IMG/VR virus record: IMGVR_UViG_3300025030_000164
Coordinates: 1 to 47,847 of that record
Length of the DNA: 47,847 nucleotides
Strand: one strand, 5' to 3'
Source: a virus
The position numbers and the translations under genes were made by a program. Below, piece by piece: positions 6,892 to 12,500 of the stretch (within the stretch, counting starts at the first letter, position 1; every line of letters begins with the position of its first letter). The notes under the pieces were generated by a model that saw nothing but the letters and a program-made list of their open reading frames with translations, was not told the origin of the DNA and ran no database searches.

Positions 6892-6949
6892 ATTTATCCT
6901 TCACCAACCCACCATCCTTACAGAATGGGCAGGGTTTCAGTTCAGCCAT
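6857..6949 (-). CDS. 30-aa CxxC mini-protein
   Basis: ATG at 6949 has a near-perfect ribosome site (GGAGGTAAAG) and overlaps the upstream stop by 8 bases. The peptide MAELKPCPFCKDGG... has the N-terminus of Lar-like zinc ribbons (compare the protein at 3036) but stops after one CxxC, before the second pair. It overlaps the next gene's start. It may be a decayed zinc-ribbon gene, a regulatory leader peptide or a genuine mini-protein. Confidence 0.5.
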   Translation of the reverse strand: MAELKPCPFCKDGGLVKDKYGFGQGKNESD

Positions 6950-7286
6950 TCTTTACCTCCATAGTTTTGATTAGAGCGATTGCGCGTTGTTGAGGCTTGG
7001 CAAATTTTAACACAACACGCACTATGCGGCCATTTGTATTAGCCGTCTTCGGGATTGCGAGCCAATAGGCGTATCTTTCCCAGTCAGAATCGCTGTTAAG
7101 CAGCTTTTCCTCCGCGAGGTGGATGAGGTTATAGTCGAGTAGGGGCGGTTGATTTTCGACGCCAATCATCATCGGGGAGTAAATACGCCCATCAGGGCTT
7201 TCCCATGACGGCTCATAACTCAACCCCTCAAATTGTTTCCACCCCATCAGCGAGAGCAGCTTGGCGCAGGCTTCTGTTTCAGTCAT
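6942..7286 (-). CDS. hypothetical protein
   Basis: 114 aa. Opens with a helix (TEACAKLLSLMGWKQFEG), followed by a loop-rich part with proline and tryptophan (EPSWESPDGRIYSP) and a central WERYAYWLAIP. It resembles small phage early proteins of unknown function. Its start shares one base with the upstream stop at 7286. Confidence 0.8.
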   Translation of the reverse strand: MTETEACAKLLSLMGWKQFEGLSYEPSWESPDGRIYSPMMIGVENQPPLLDYNLIHLAEEKLLNSDSDWERYAYWLAIPKTANTNGRIVRVVLKFAKPQQRAIALIKTMEVKNG

Positions 7287-7576
7287 TACTCTCCCCTTGT
7301 AATCGCATCAGCGACGCGGCGGGTGGACTCTGGCGCGTTGGCAGCGGGTTCCCAGTCCAGCCAGACTCCACAGCACATTGGCCGTTCAATGCCTTGATTG
7401 AGGTAGAACATATCCGCCCCACAAACATCCACGTCACCGCCAGTAGCCTTTACGCCCTGCCGCCATCCATACAGGTGAGCGTCGGCCAGATCATGCTCGC
7501 GTTTCGTCTTGGCATTGTTAACACTTTCGACGAGACGAATATGTTCGTTGGGGTGGGTATAAGTTACAAACAGCAT
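7286..7576 (-). CDS. hypothetical protein with Cys-Cys motif
   Basis: 96 aa from ATG 7576, preceded by GAGGAGGAAAG; the longer reading to 7600 lacks such a site. Sequence MLFVTYTHPNEHIRLVE..., a helix rich in charge (NNAKTKREHDLADAHLYGWRQG), then CGADMFYLN and PMCCGVWLDWEP with three cysteines. Overlaps the upstream gene by 13 bases. No family recognised. Confidence 0.75.
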   Translation of the reverse strand: MLFVTYTHPNEHIRLVESVNNAKTKREHDLADAHLYGWRQGVKATGGDVDVCGADMFYLNQGIERPMCCGVWLDWEPAANAPESTRRVADAITRGE

Positions 7577-7752
7577 CTTTCCTCCTCCTGTTCGCAGCAT
7601 CGAATGGCTGTATCGCGGTTGATCGCATCTTCGCGGTCGGCTTGTAGAAGCATGAATGCGGTTGTCAGCAGCGTATTCTCAGCCTTCAATAAACGCCCGT
7701 AATCTTTAAGCCACGCGAGGTTGCCGTCAATGATAGTTCGGTCTTGCGTCAT
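7564..7752 (-). CDS. small helical hypothetical protein
   Basis: 62 aa, one long amphipathic helix by composition (WLKDYGRLLKAENTLLTTAFMLLQADRED), with a cysteine-containing tail (RCCEQEEERCCL). ATGA-coupled to the HTH gene upstream. No family recognised. Confidence 0.75.
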   Translation of the reverse strand: MTQDRTIIDGNLAWLKDYGRLLKAENTLLTTAFMLLQADREDAINRDTAIRCCEQEEERCCL

Positions 7753-7976
7753 TTCCCCCTCCTTTCGGCCATAGCGCGGCGGATCATGGCCTCGCTGTTT
7801 TCCGACAAGATGGTATGACCGCGCATTAACCGGCTGATTGTCGGCTCTGTCAACCCCACAGCGGCGGCGAACCGACGCTGCGAGACCAACCCGCTGACTT
7901 TTCTTAGACAGCCGAGTTCAAGAGCAGCCTCTTTGATGAACCGCCGCTGTGCGTGTAACTGTTGTAACTTAATCAA
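7749..7976 (-). CDS. Cro/CI-like (XRE) HTH regulator
   Basis: 75 aa from TTG 7976 with AGGA seven bases upstream; a longer GTG reading to 8039 would translate the leader hairpin and is rejected. Residues about 30-70 form an XRE-type HTH: VSQRRFAAAVGLTEPTISRLMRGHTILSENSEAMIRRAM, split as helix 2 (RRFAAAVG), turn (LTEP), recognition helix (TISRLMRG) and helix 4. It is the first gene behind promoter 8068-8096, so it may repress the early promoters, including its own. No integrase is seen, so a lysogeny role is not shown. Confidence 0.85.
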   Translation of the reverse strand: MIKLQQLHAQRRFIKEAALELGCLRKVSGLVSQRRFAAAVGLTEPTISRLMRGHTILSENSEAMIRRAMAERRGK

Positions 7977-7995
7977 TTTTGTTCCTGTAAAAATG

Positions 7996-8062
7996 TTGAC
8001 GGGGCGGGGCGGGGAGTTGAACCCCTGCCGCGCGCGCACCTAACCGCAGGCCGCCCCGTCAA
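7996..8062 (-). promoter_or_regulatory. structured leader with T-arm-like hairpin upstream of XRE gene
   Basis: A perfect 12-bp helix joins TTGACGGGGCGG (8062-8051) to CCGCCCCGTCAA (8007-7996). Inside it lies GGGG-TTCAACT-CCCC (8025-8011), whose 7-nt loop fits the tRNA T-loop consensus TTCRANY closed by G-C. There is no room for an anticodon arm, so this is not a complete tRNA. The helix begins at about the predicted +1 of the promoter at 8068-8096. Confidence 0.6.
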
Positions 8063-8067
8063 TGTCA

Positions 8068-8096
8068 AATATAATCTAATCGCAATCCGATGTCAA
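8068..8096 (-). promoter_or_regulatory. sigma-70 promoter for leftward early operon
   Basis: TTGACA (8096-8091), 17 bp, TATATT (8073-8068) on the minus strand. It lies just behind the stop of the gene at 8123 and before the XRE regulator. The segments TTGACATNNGATTGC and a GACATTG after the -10 recur at promoter 11430-11458, so both may share an operator. Confidence 0.8.
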
Positions 8097-8122
8097 GCGC
8101 GTAGCAAACTATTTGCGGGGAG

Positions 8123-8449
8123 TCAAGATTTCCTGCGATCTGACTTGCGGCGGTCTTGGAAACGGCGATCCGATTCAACCCACTCCCCGTTGCGAAGTTC
8201 ATACACCCTCCCGCCGTCGCCTACTCGCTGCCTGAACGCTATCCCGGGGCGACTCATTGCTCTTGCGAATGGGATGCCGTTGAGCCAGCCCCCTGTTTCC
8301 AAGCGGTCTGAGTGCGCATAATCGGGGGCTGTTTTGCGCCAAAAGTATTCGCCACCATACGCAAACGCCTGCCTCCACGATGACGCGGCGACGTAGTAGT
8401 CCCATCCGTCGCCCTCGTGGTGAAACGCATACACGCGGAGTCGCTTCAC
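8123..8449 (-). CDS. hypothetical protein
   Basis: 108 aa, aromatic-rich N-terminus (RVYAFHHEGDGWDYYVAASSWRQAFAYGGEYFWR) suggesting a compact alpha/beta fold. The C-terminus is a very basic repeat (DRRFQDRRKSDRRKS) that may bind nucleic acid. ATGA-coupled to the upstream gene. No family recognised. Confidence 0.8.
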   Translation of the reverse strand: MKRLRVYAFHHEGDGWDYYVAASSWRQAFAYGGEYFWRKTAPDYAHSDRLETGGWLNGIPFARAMSRPGIAFRQRVGDGGRVYELRNGEWVESDRRFQDRRKSDRRKS

Positions 8450-8649
8450 TTTCCCTCCGCTTCTTCGATGAGGCGGTCGAGGAGGGCGATTGCGCCCTCA
8501 GCGCGGCAAACATCATCCCACTCCGAGTCCTCCGATGCCTTCCCTTTAGCCCATAACTTCGCCATGTCAAAGCCCTCTATCGCTGAATTTTTCTCCCCCT
8601 CATACTCTACCTTGAACTCCCTCAGCCTTTCGACGGTGATTGCGCTCAT
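8446..8649 (-). CDS. small helical hypothetical protein
   Basis: 67 aa, acidic and helical (ITVERLREFKVEYEGEKNSAIEG, RAEGAIALLDRLIEEAEGK). ATG 8649 has AAGGAAG five bases upstream. It is read leftward away from the divergent ncRNA promoter at 8681. Confidence 0.75.
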   Translation of the reverse strand: MSAITVERLREFKVEYEGEKNSAIEGFDMAKLWAKGKASEDSEWDDVCRAEGAIALLDRLIEEAEGK

Positions 8650-8680
8650 TTCATCTTCCTTGATGTTTTTGTAAAACCAC

Positions 8681-8709
8681 TTGACTTTGGGCGGTTACTT
8701 ACGTATATT
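8681..8709 (+). promoter_or_regulatory. sigma-70 promoter of small plus-strand RNA
   Basis: TTGACT (8681-8686), 17 bp, TATATT (8704-8709), pointing against the surrounding early genes. The 9-bp inverted repeat TTTGGGCGG (8686-8694) / CCGCCCAAA (8752-8760) flanks the -10 and start site and touches the -35, so it may be an operator. Start of transcription expected near 8714-8717. Confidence 0.8.
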
Positions 8710-8713
8710 CTCA

Positions 8714-8815
8714 CGGAGTGATGATACGAGCATCACCAACATACGCTTTCGCCGCCCAAACTTGGGTAAAGATTAGCCTGTTGAAGCTCGTATCTTCGGC
8801 AGGCTTTTCTTTTTG
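8714..8815 (+). ncRNA. small RNA with two kissing hairpin loops
   Basis: Bounded by the promoter at 8681 and the terminator at 8775-8815; it has no convincing reading frame. Hairpin 1 is GTGATG-(ATACGAG)-CATCAC (8718-8736). Hairpin 3, the terminator stem, is AGCCTGTTGAAG-(CTCGTAT)-CTTCGGCAGGCT (8775-8805). The two 7-nt loops are perfect reverse complements, so they can form a 7-bp loop-loop helix within one molecule or between two. A weak middle hairpin CCCA/TGGG lies at 8755-8766. Complementary 7-nt loops are the arrangement used by ColE1 RNAI/RNAII. Function unknown; not a family I recognise. Confidence 0.75.
8775..8815 (+). terminator. intrinsic terminator of the small RNA
   Basis: A 12-bp stem (two G-U pairs) with a 7-nt loop is followed at once by TTTTCTTTTT. 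This is the clearest factor-independent terminator in the window. Confidence 0.85.
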
Positions 8816-9267
8816 CTTGCCCGGCCAGTTTGCCATCCATTTCTCTGCCGACTCAACTGAAATGCGCTCCCGTCATAGTTGCAGGGTTTAGCGAAAAGAA
8901 AACACCGACACCCCGCAGGATAGAGGCGGCCCAACAGCCGCCGAAGGGATTTGCAAAGGGCTTAACGCGAATTGGACTCCTCACGGATTCAGGACGCGCC
9001 GACTGAAGGATTACCCCCGACCGATTCTGCCCGGGGCGAAGGTCAAGAGCCTGCCTAATGCAACCGATGCCACCACCATAAGCGACCCCTGCAATGTCAA
9101 CTCGTGAGGCCATAGCCTGCTTTCCCTTGCTGGAGAGTGGGAAGGGGGAATACCCTCCACCACCTAACCTTGCCCGCGCCGAAAGAGGGGCTTGAGTTGG
9201 AAGGGGATCTCGCCTCAACCCGATACCCCACAGACAAGACTCCCCTCATGATTACCCGATTCCGATG
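8816..9267. other. 450-bp stretch without a convincing gene
   Basis: Open frames exist on the minus strand (a 120-codon frame, 8853-9218, with an internal ATG near 9111, and a 50-codon frame from about 9249), but they lack good ribosome sites, their codon use differs from neighbouring genes and their products resemble no family. The DNA is rich in inverted repeats, e.g. GGCGGC-ccaaca-GCCGCC near 8924-8942 and CCCCG/CGGGG near 9016-9037. It may be a structured RNA, a decayed repeat or a poorly conserved gene. I cannot decide from sequence alone. Confidence 0.4.
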
Positions 9268-9546
9268 TCACTTCAGCCCCGCCTTTGCCTTACGCGTCGG
9301 CTTCGGGACCGCGCCGTGACCGACGAACTCGAAGCTGTCGGAGCAGTTTACCGTCACCGTTACGAAGTCCCTGTGCGATATTTCACTTTCGGGGGTGATT
9401 TCCACTGGGCGTGGTTCTGTCCACTTGTCCCCGTCGTCTATGCAGATTAAGCAAGCCTTGTCACTCCCAGTATAGGCAAGGATGTAAAACTCGCCGTCCC
9501 GGATGTGCCTGTAAACGTCTCCGAGTTTATGTGTTCGTGCTTCCAT
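9268..9546 (-). CDS. hypothetical protein
   Basis: 92 aa with beta-rich composition (EFYILAYTGSDKACLICIDDGDKW, RDFVTVTVNCSDSFEFVGHG), suggesting a small barrel or sandwich. The C-terminal tail is basic (KPTRKAKAGLK). AAGGA lies seven bases before ATG 9546. No family recognised. Confidence 0.8.
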   Translation of the reverse strand: MEARTHKLGDVYRHIRDGEFYILAYTGSDKACLICIDDGDKWTEPRPVEITPESEISHRDFVTVTVNCSDSFEFVGHGAVPKPTRKAKAGLK

Positions 9547-9555
9547 TGTCGTTCC

Positions 9556-9750
9556 TTAGTTTAGGTTTGCCTTTGCCATGCGCCCGGCAGTCGTCGCTTT
9601 GTCAAGCTGGATTTGCGCGTCGGCTGGCAGTTTGACGCGGAACTTCACTCTGGCGCCGTTCGCGTCTGATACCAATTCCATAAGCGCGCCAATCTGATTC
9701 GCCTTCGTCAAGCGCATGAGGCGGGGAATGTCAGAACCGAGCGGCCTCAT
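9556..9750 (-). CDS. hypothetical protein
   Basis: 64 aa. Helical start (DIPRLMRLTKANQIGALMELV), a beta-hairpin (ARVKFRVKLPAD), then a helix. ATGA-coupled to the 57-aa gene upstream. No family recognised. Confidence 0.75.
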   Translation of the reverse strand: MRPLGSDIPRLMRLTKANQIGALMELVSDANGARVKFRVKLPADAQIQLDKATTAGRMAKANLN

Positions 9751-9920
9751 TTACGCTTCCCCGCGATGGTCAGAGCGGAAGTGTCGCGACTCCGCACAAT
9801 CCCGCCGGTCATGGACTTGATGGTTGCCTTCCCGTCAAGCAACAAGTAAGTTCCGCCGACCAACTCGTCAAGAACTTGCCCGTCTTTGAGGATTCTTGGC
9901 CCTCTTGAAGTTGCGAGCAT
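9747..9920 (-). CDS. small hypothetical protein (57 aa)
   Basis: Frame MLATSRGPRILKDGQVLDE... ending ALTIAGKRK; the stop overlaps the next start as ATGA and the start follows the previous stop by two bases. Beta-type core (YLLLDGKATIKSMTGGIVRS). Its gap-free position in the operon is the main support; no family recognised. Confidence 0.65.
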   Translation of the reverse strand: MLATSRGPRILKDGQVLDELVGGTYLLLDGKATIKSMTGGIVRSRDTSALTIAGKRK

Positions 9921-9922
9921 TG

Positions 9923-10015
9923 TCAGCCCTCGCTTTCGAGCGACGCGATGATGTCAGTTATATCGCCGTCGAATTGGCTAAACAGCCCAACGACGGTTAC
10001 TTCTGATTGTTTCAT
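9923..10015 (-). CDS. 30-aa peptide
   Basis: Frame MKQSEVTVVGLFSQFDGD... with GGGAGAGA just before ATG 10015; the stop is two bases before the next start. Acidic with one hydrophobic turn. Could be a true mini-protein or a leader peptide coupling the two genes that follow. Confidence 0.5.
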   Translation of the reverse strand: MKQSEVTVVGLFSQFDGDITDIIASLESEG

Positions 10016-10061
10016 TGTCTCTCCCGTGTTAGCGCGTTTGCGCGGTTGTTGTGATAGTTGG

Positions 10062-10093
10062 CCTCTCCGCCGATCTGCGAGCGCGCGGAGAGG
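10062..10093 (-). other. 9-bp hairpin between genes
   Basis: CCTCTCCGC (10062-10070) and GCGGAGAGG (10085-10093) pair perfectly over a 14-nt loop in the space between the gene at 10101 and the 30-aa frame. There is no U-tract, so it is more likely a processing or decay barrier than a terminator. Confidence 0.4.
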
Positions 10094-10100
10094 GCGGGGG

Positions 10101-10442
10101 TTAGAGCGAGTAAGCGCTTCTCACTTCGGCGGGAACAGGCTTGCCAGCGCGGATAGCGGCCTCAACCGCAGATTTGTGTTCATCAACCGTCACCCCTTCG
10201 CGTCCGGTTTCGGTAAGCTCTTCCCACTCAGAGGCGGGAGTTCTATCACGATTGCGGGATTGGTAAACTGTCCGCCCGTCGAGTTTGGCGGTGTTTATCA
10301 ACACCGAGTGTTGCTTGATAATGTTCTTTAACCGCCGCACCTCATCCGGGGTCAAATTACGATGGATATACTCATTCCATGCCGATTGCGTCATCCGCCA
10401 TGAGTCTGCCTTGCAGACGCTGGTTTCCGTGCCATTCACCAT
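10101..10442 (-). CDS. hypothetical protein
   Basis: 113 aa. Basic and polar, helical centre (LTPDEVRRLKNIIKQHSVLINTAKLD), then an acidic helix (ASEWEELTETGREG). The ribosome site sits in the conserved element AATTGAAGGGAGTT shared with the leaders at 11868 and 12500. The gene lies behind an HNH endonuclease that may have inserted between it and its promoter at 11094. No family recognised. Confidence 0.8.
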   Translation of the reverse strand: MVNGTETSVCKADSWRMTQSAWNEYIHRNLTPDEVRRLKNIIKQHSVLINTAKLDGRTVYQSRNRDRTPASEWEELTETGREGVTVDEHKSAVEAAIRAGKPVPAEVRSAYSL

Positions 10443-10554
10443 TATCGAACTCCCTTCAATTTCACTTGCCCCTTTATGCGTGGAAGCATACGCTTGCGAC
10501 GTTGATAGGAGTCGAACCTATCCAGGCCGGTAACGCCGTTGCCGCGGAAGGGAA
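10443..10554 (-). promoter_or_regulatory. leader with T-arm-like mini-helix and masked ribosome site
   Basis: In the leftward RNA, GGCGTT pairs with AACGTC (one G-U pair) around a 10-nt linker and ATAGG-TTCGACT-CCTAT, a 5-bp stem with a loop that fits the tRNA T-loop consensus TTCRANY. This looks like a tRNA acceptor/T-arm half without D or anticodon arms. TCCCTTC (10553-10547), overlapping the HNH stop region, is complementary over 7 bases to the ribosome site GAAGGGA (10457-10451), so initiation could be blocked. A further hairpin TATGC/GCATA lies between. Confidence 0.5.
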
Positions 10555-10989
10555 TTACGCGGCGGGAATGTGGCTCGCGCGATTACTTAAAACGGTGCGG
10601 CAGACTTTCCCGCAAACCAACCGTCGTCCCCTCTTAATAGAGTCTTTGACACTTTTTGCCGCCCTTTGGAACCCCCTACCACAAACAAGACACTCAACCC
10701 ACAAAACCGATTGCGTTTTAAGCCCCTTGTTCCAAGCAGGAATTCCTTTTGGCCTGCGAACGTTTGGGGTTGCCCGACCCCGTGCGTGTAAATGGGCGTG
10801 TTGAGCGTGGGAAATTACCTCAAGATTTTCGATTCTGTTATCCGTCTTGTCCCCGTTCTTATGATGAACGTCGAGTGTAGGATCAAGCGGATGCCCTAAA
10901 TACTGTTCCACGATACACCTGTGTTCGGTGGTCATTTTACCGTTAACCCGAACCAGAGTATATCCATCTTTGTGAAGCCACATCTTCAT
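10555..10989 (-). CDS. HNH homing-type endonuclease
   Basis: 144 aa. The HNH fold is at residues about 20-70: TEHRCIVEQYLG, then DVHHKNGDKTDNRIENLEVIS with the metal and catalytic histidines at 42-43 and the structural NRIENL block. A second part holds paired cysteines (CLVCGRGF...CGKVC) likely to bind zinc. A KGIPAWNKGLKTQ linker is typical of free-standing phage HNH enzymes. It separates the leader at 11005 from the gene at 10101, as expected for a mobile intergenic nuclease. AGGA six bases before ATG 10989. Confidence 0.9.
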   Translation of the reverse strand: MKMWLHKDGYTLVRVNGKMTTEHRCIVEQYLGHPLDPTLDVHHKNGDKTDNRIENLEVISHAQHAHLHARGRATPNVRRPKGIPAWNKGLKTQSVLWVECLVCGRGFQRAAKSVKDSIKRGRRLVCGKVCRTVLSNRASHIPAA

Positions 10990-11004
10990 TGTGTTCCTAA
11001 AACG

Positions 11005-11089
11005 AACGCACCCTATCCACGTCTCGGCTAAGATTTGTGAACAGGGCGCGTTTTGCCCTTACGGGCAAGTTCTGTCTTTAGCCGAGACG
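11005..11089 (-). promoter_or_regulatory. pseudoknot leader RNA
   Basis: Helix A: CGTCTCGGCTAA (11089-11078) with TTAGCCGAGACG (11031-11020), 12 bp perfect, plus GA/TC past a bulge. Inside it are a perfect hairpin TTGCCC-GTAA-GGGCAA (11068-11053) with a GNRA tetraloop and then AACGCGCCC (11052-11044). That segment pairs with GGGTGCGTT (11013-11005) beyond helix A: 9 bp with one G-U. The crossed order makes a pseudoknot that includes an internal hairpin. Helix A begins at about +1 of the promoter at 11094-11122 and the second helix ends 15 bases before the HNH start. Confidence 0.7.
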
Positions 11090-11093
11090 ATAG

Positions 11094-11122
11094 AATATAA
11101 GTGTTCAAAGAGCAAGAGTCAA
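11094..11122 (-). promoter_or_regulatory. sigma-70 promoter
   Basis: TTGACT (11122-11117), 17 bp, TATATT (11099-11094) on the minus strand. The transcript would begin at the first base pair of the pseudoknot leader. Confidence 0.8.
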
Positions 11123-11190
11123 GCGCTTTCACCCCAAGCCAACGGCGCGGATACCATTGCACACTTTAACGCCAGTGCGCGGCGGTCGGT

Positions 11191-11376
11191 TCAGGACGCG
11201 GCGGGATAACAACAATTGTATGCTATACGCTGGCGCAACTCTTCATCCAACTCTTCGCGGGTTGGAGTATTGATGATCTCAAGCGCGCGGTCATACGCCT
11301 CGTCGTATTCGCGCCGCCCTGCATAGCGAGCTTCAAGAGCCGCCCTCGCTAAACGCCTCTCTGGATTCGGTGTCAT
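11191..11376 (-). CDS. small helical hypothetical protein
   Basis: 61 aa from ATG 11376 with AAGGAAG five bases upstream; a GTG at 11391 is less likely. Highly charged helix (RRLARAALEARYAGRREYDEAYDRALEII) followed by an acidic helix and a CC near the end. No family recognised. Confidence 0.75.
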   Translation of the reverse strand: MTPNPERRLARAALEARYAGRREYDEAYDRALEIINTPTREELDEELRQRIAYNCCYPAAS

Positions 11377-11429
11377 GTCAACTTCCTTCACTTTGTTACC
11401 GGGAAGCGCCCGGCGCGTCCTGCAATGTC

Positions 11430-11458
11430 AATGTAATTCGGCAGCAATCTAATGTCAA
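11430..11458 (-). promoter_or_regulatory. sigma-70 promoter
   Basis: TTGACA (11458-11453), 17 bp, TACATT (11435-11430). It resembles the promoter at 8068-8096 beyond the hexamers: both read TTGACATNNGATTGC at the -35 and GACATTG after the -10. The short leader contains CCGGG/CCCGG and CTTCC/GGAAG pairings that exclude each other; the second covers the ribosome site. Confidence 0.75.
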
Positions 11459-11508
11459 GCCGAAAGCAAGTTATTTTAGGCTGACACCGAAATAGTTGGA
11501 GAGCGTGA

Positions 11509-11868
11509 TTATCGGATACTGAAACAGTAATCGAAATAATCGGTTTGTGTGTCGGAGCGGTCGTCCATGTCTGGGAACGCCGCCAGAAGGATAGCCTCAA
11601 GCTTGGTCTCTGCCGCCTGCTTGAGTTGGCAGTGCTCGCAGTCCCTCGCCCATTGGTCGGGCATATGGTCATGCTCGATGCTTGGGATTGAAATATGCAC
11701 AGAGCTTGCCATGCTGTAACTGGGCGTAGTTACAGAAACCCCCTCGACCCCGAACTCTTTCAGAAGCCCTCGCACAGCGCCAGCCCATTCCTTGCGAGGT
11801 TTGTGCCTCAAGTTGCCGTCTCTTATCCCCGGCAATGGGAGAGCTATGATATGCTCAATGGTTGTCAT
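11509..11868 (-). CDS. hypothetical protein
   Basis: 119 aa from ATG 11868, behind the conserved AATTTGAAGGGAGTT element. Alpha/beta composition: IEHIIALPLPG, WAGAVRGLLKEFGVEGVSVTTPSYSMASSVHISIP, then a segment with histidine and a CEHC pair (DCEHCQLKQ) that may bind metal. No family recognised with certainty. Confidence 0.8.
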   Translation of the reverse strand: MTTIEHIIALPLPGIRDGNLRHKPRKEWAGAVRGLLKEFGVEGVSVTTPSYSMASSVHISIPSIEHDHMPDQWARDCEHCQLKQAAETKLEAILLAAFPDMDDRSDTQTDYFDYCFSIR

Positions 11869-11871
11869 CCT

Positions 11872-11967
11872 CAAACTCCCTTCAAATTGCCCTCTTTAAT
11901 CGGCGGGGCGTTGCCCGTGGGAAGGCTTTGGACTCCCCTTGTGGTTTAACGGGGCCGACGCCCCGCC
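11872..11967 (-). promoter_or_regulatory. GC-rich leader hairpin, possible pseudoknot over ribosome site
   Basis: GGCGGGGCGT (11967-11958) pairs with ACGCCCCGCC (11911-11902), 10 bp perfect. The loop contains CAAAGCCTTC (11930-11921), able to pair with the ribosome-site segment GAAGGGAGTTTG (11883-11872) as 5 plus 4 bp with an unpaired step. The order is again crossed, but the second helix is weaker than in the other leaders. Confidence 0.5.
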
Positions 11968-11984
11968 CCGCCCCTCACCTCACT

Positions 11985-12500
11985 CTATGCGACCGACGAC
12001 TTGCACAGATTGACGCGGTGTCCGTCCTTGCTCCACACTCCATAGAACTTCCGCCCGTCCTTAGCTTCGGGGTGAGCGGCGTAAAAGGATATAAGCGCAT
12101 TCACAGCCTCAATCTCATCCGGCCGTAGCCATCCGCGCCGCTCTGCCATCATTGCCCGCTCGACGACGCGCCAATTCCCCGTTGTCCTGCCCGGCATTGA
12201 CTCGCAGCCAGACATTACAACCTTTGTCTCCATGTTTAGGAGTTGCTCTTGACGGCGATGCAGCCAGTTGAACCTTGCGACAGCCGCCGCGCCCGGCTCT
12301 TTCCCTTTAACAAATACAGCCGTCACATGGCCAAGAGTCACATAAGACTCCTTGAGTTTCGGTTCCCGGCGGAGTATCACGTTCCACTCCGATAGCCAAC
12401 CTTTAATTGGCATGGTGGCAAGGAGAGCAGCCTGCTCTTGGCCGATTGAGAGACGCTTGGCTTTGATTGATCCCAGCACCCCGCTCCGTCTTTCATTCAT
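11985..12500 (-). CDS. first leftward early gene, hypothetical
   Basis: 171 aa from ATG 12500 with AGGAG eight bases upstream (a GTG at 12509 is the alternative). Basic overall. Pieces: GSIKAKRLSIGQEQAALLATMPIKGWLSEWNVILRREP, VTLGHVTAVFVKG, FNWLHRRQEQLLNMETKVVMSGC and a C-terminal WSKDGHRVNLCKS. It is the promoter-proximal gene of the leftward unit, so it is made first; early host-takeover or regulatory roles are possible but unproven. The leader forms a pseudoknot (12530-12635). Confidence 0.8.
   Translation of the reverse strand: MNERRSGVLGSIKAKRLSIGQEQAALLATMPIKGWLSEWNVILRREPKLKESYVTLGHVTAVFVKGKEPGAAAVARFNWLHRRQEQLLNMETKVVMSGCESMPGRTTGNWRVVERAMMAERRGWLRPDEIEAVNALISFYAAHPEAKDGRKFYGVWSKDGHRVNLCKSSVA

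Noticed and set aside
7996-8062. Complete tRNA gene in the XRE leader
   Set aside because: T-arm and acceptor-like helix are present, but no anticodon arm fits and the helix is 12 bp, not 7.
8853-9218. 120-codon minus-strand frame as a gene
   Set aside because: No good ribosome site, atypical codons, no family resemblance, and competing frames in the same stretch.
10480-10535. Complete tRNA gene behind the HNH gene
   Set aside because: The T-arm is perfect, yet only 10 nt separate it from the 5' acceptor strand; D and anticodon arms are missing.
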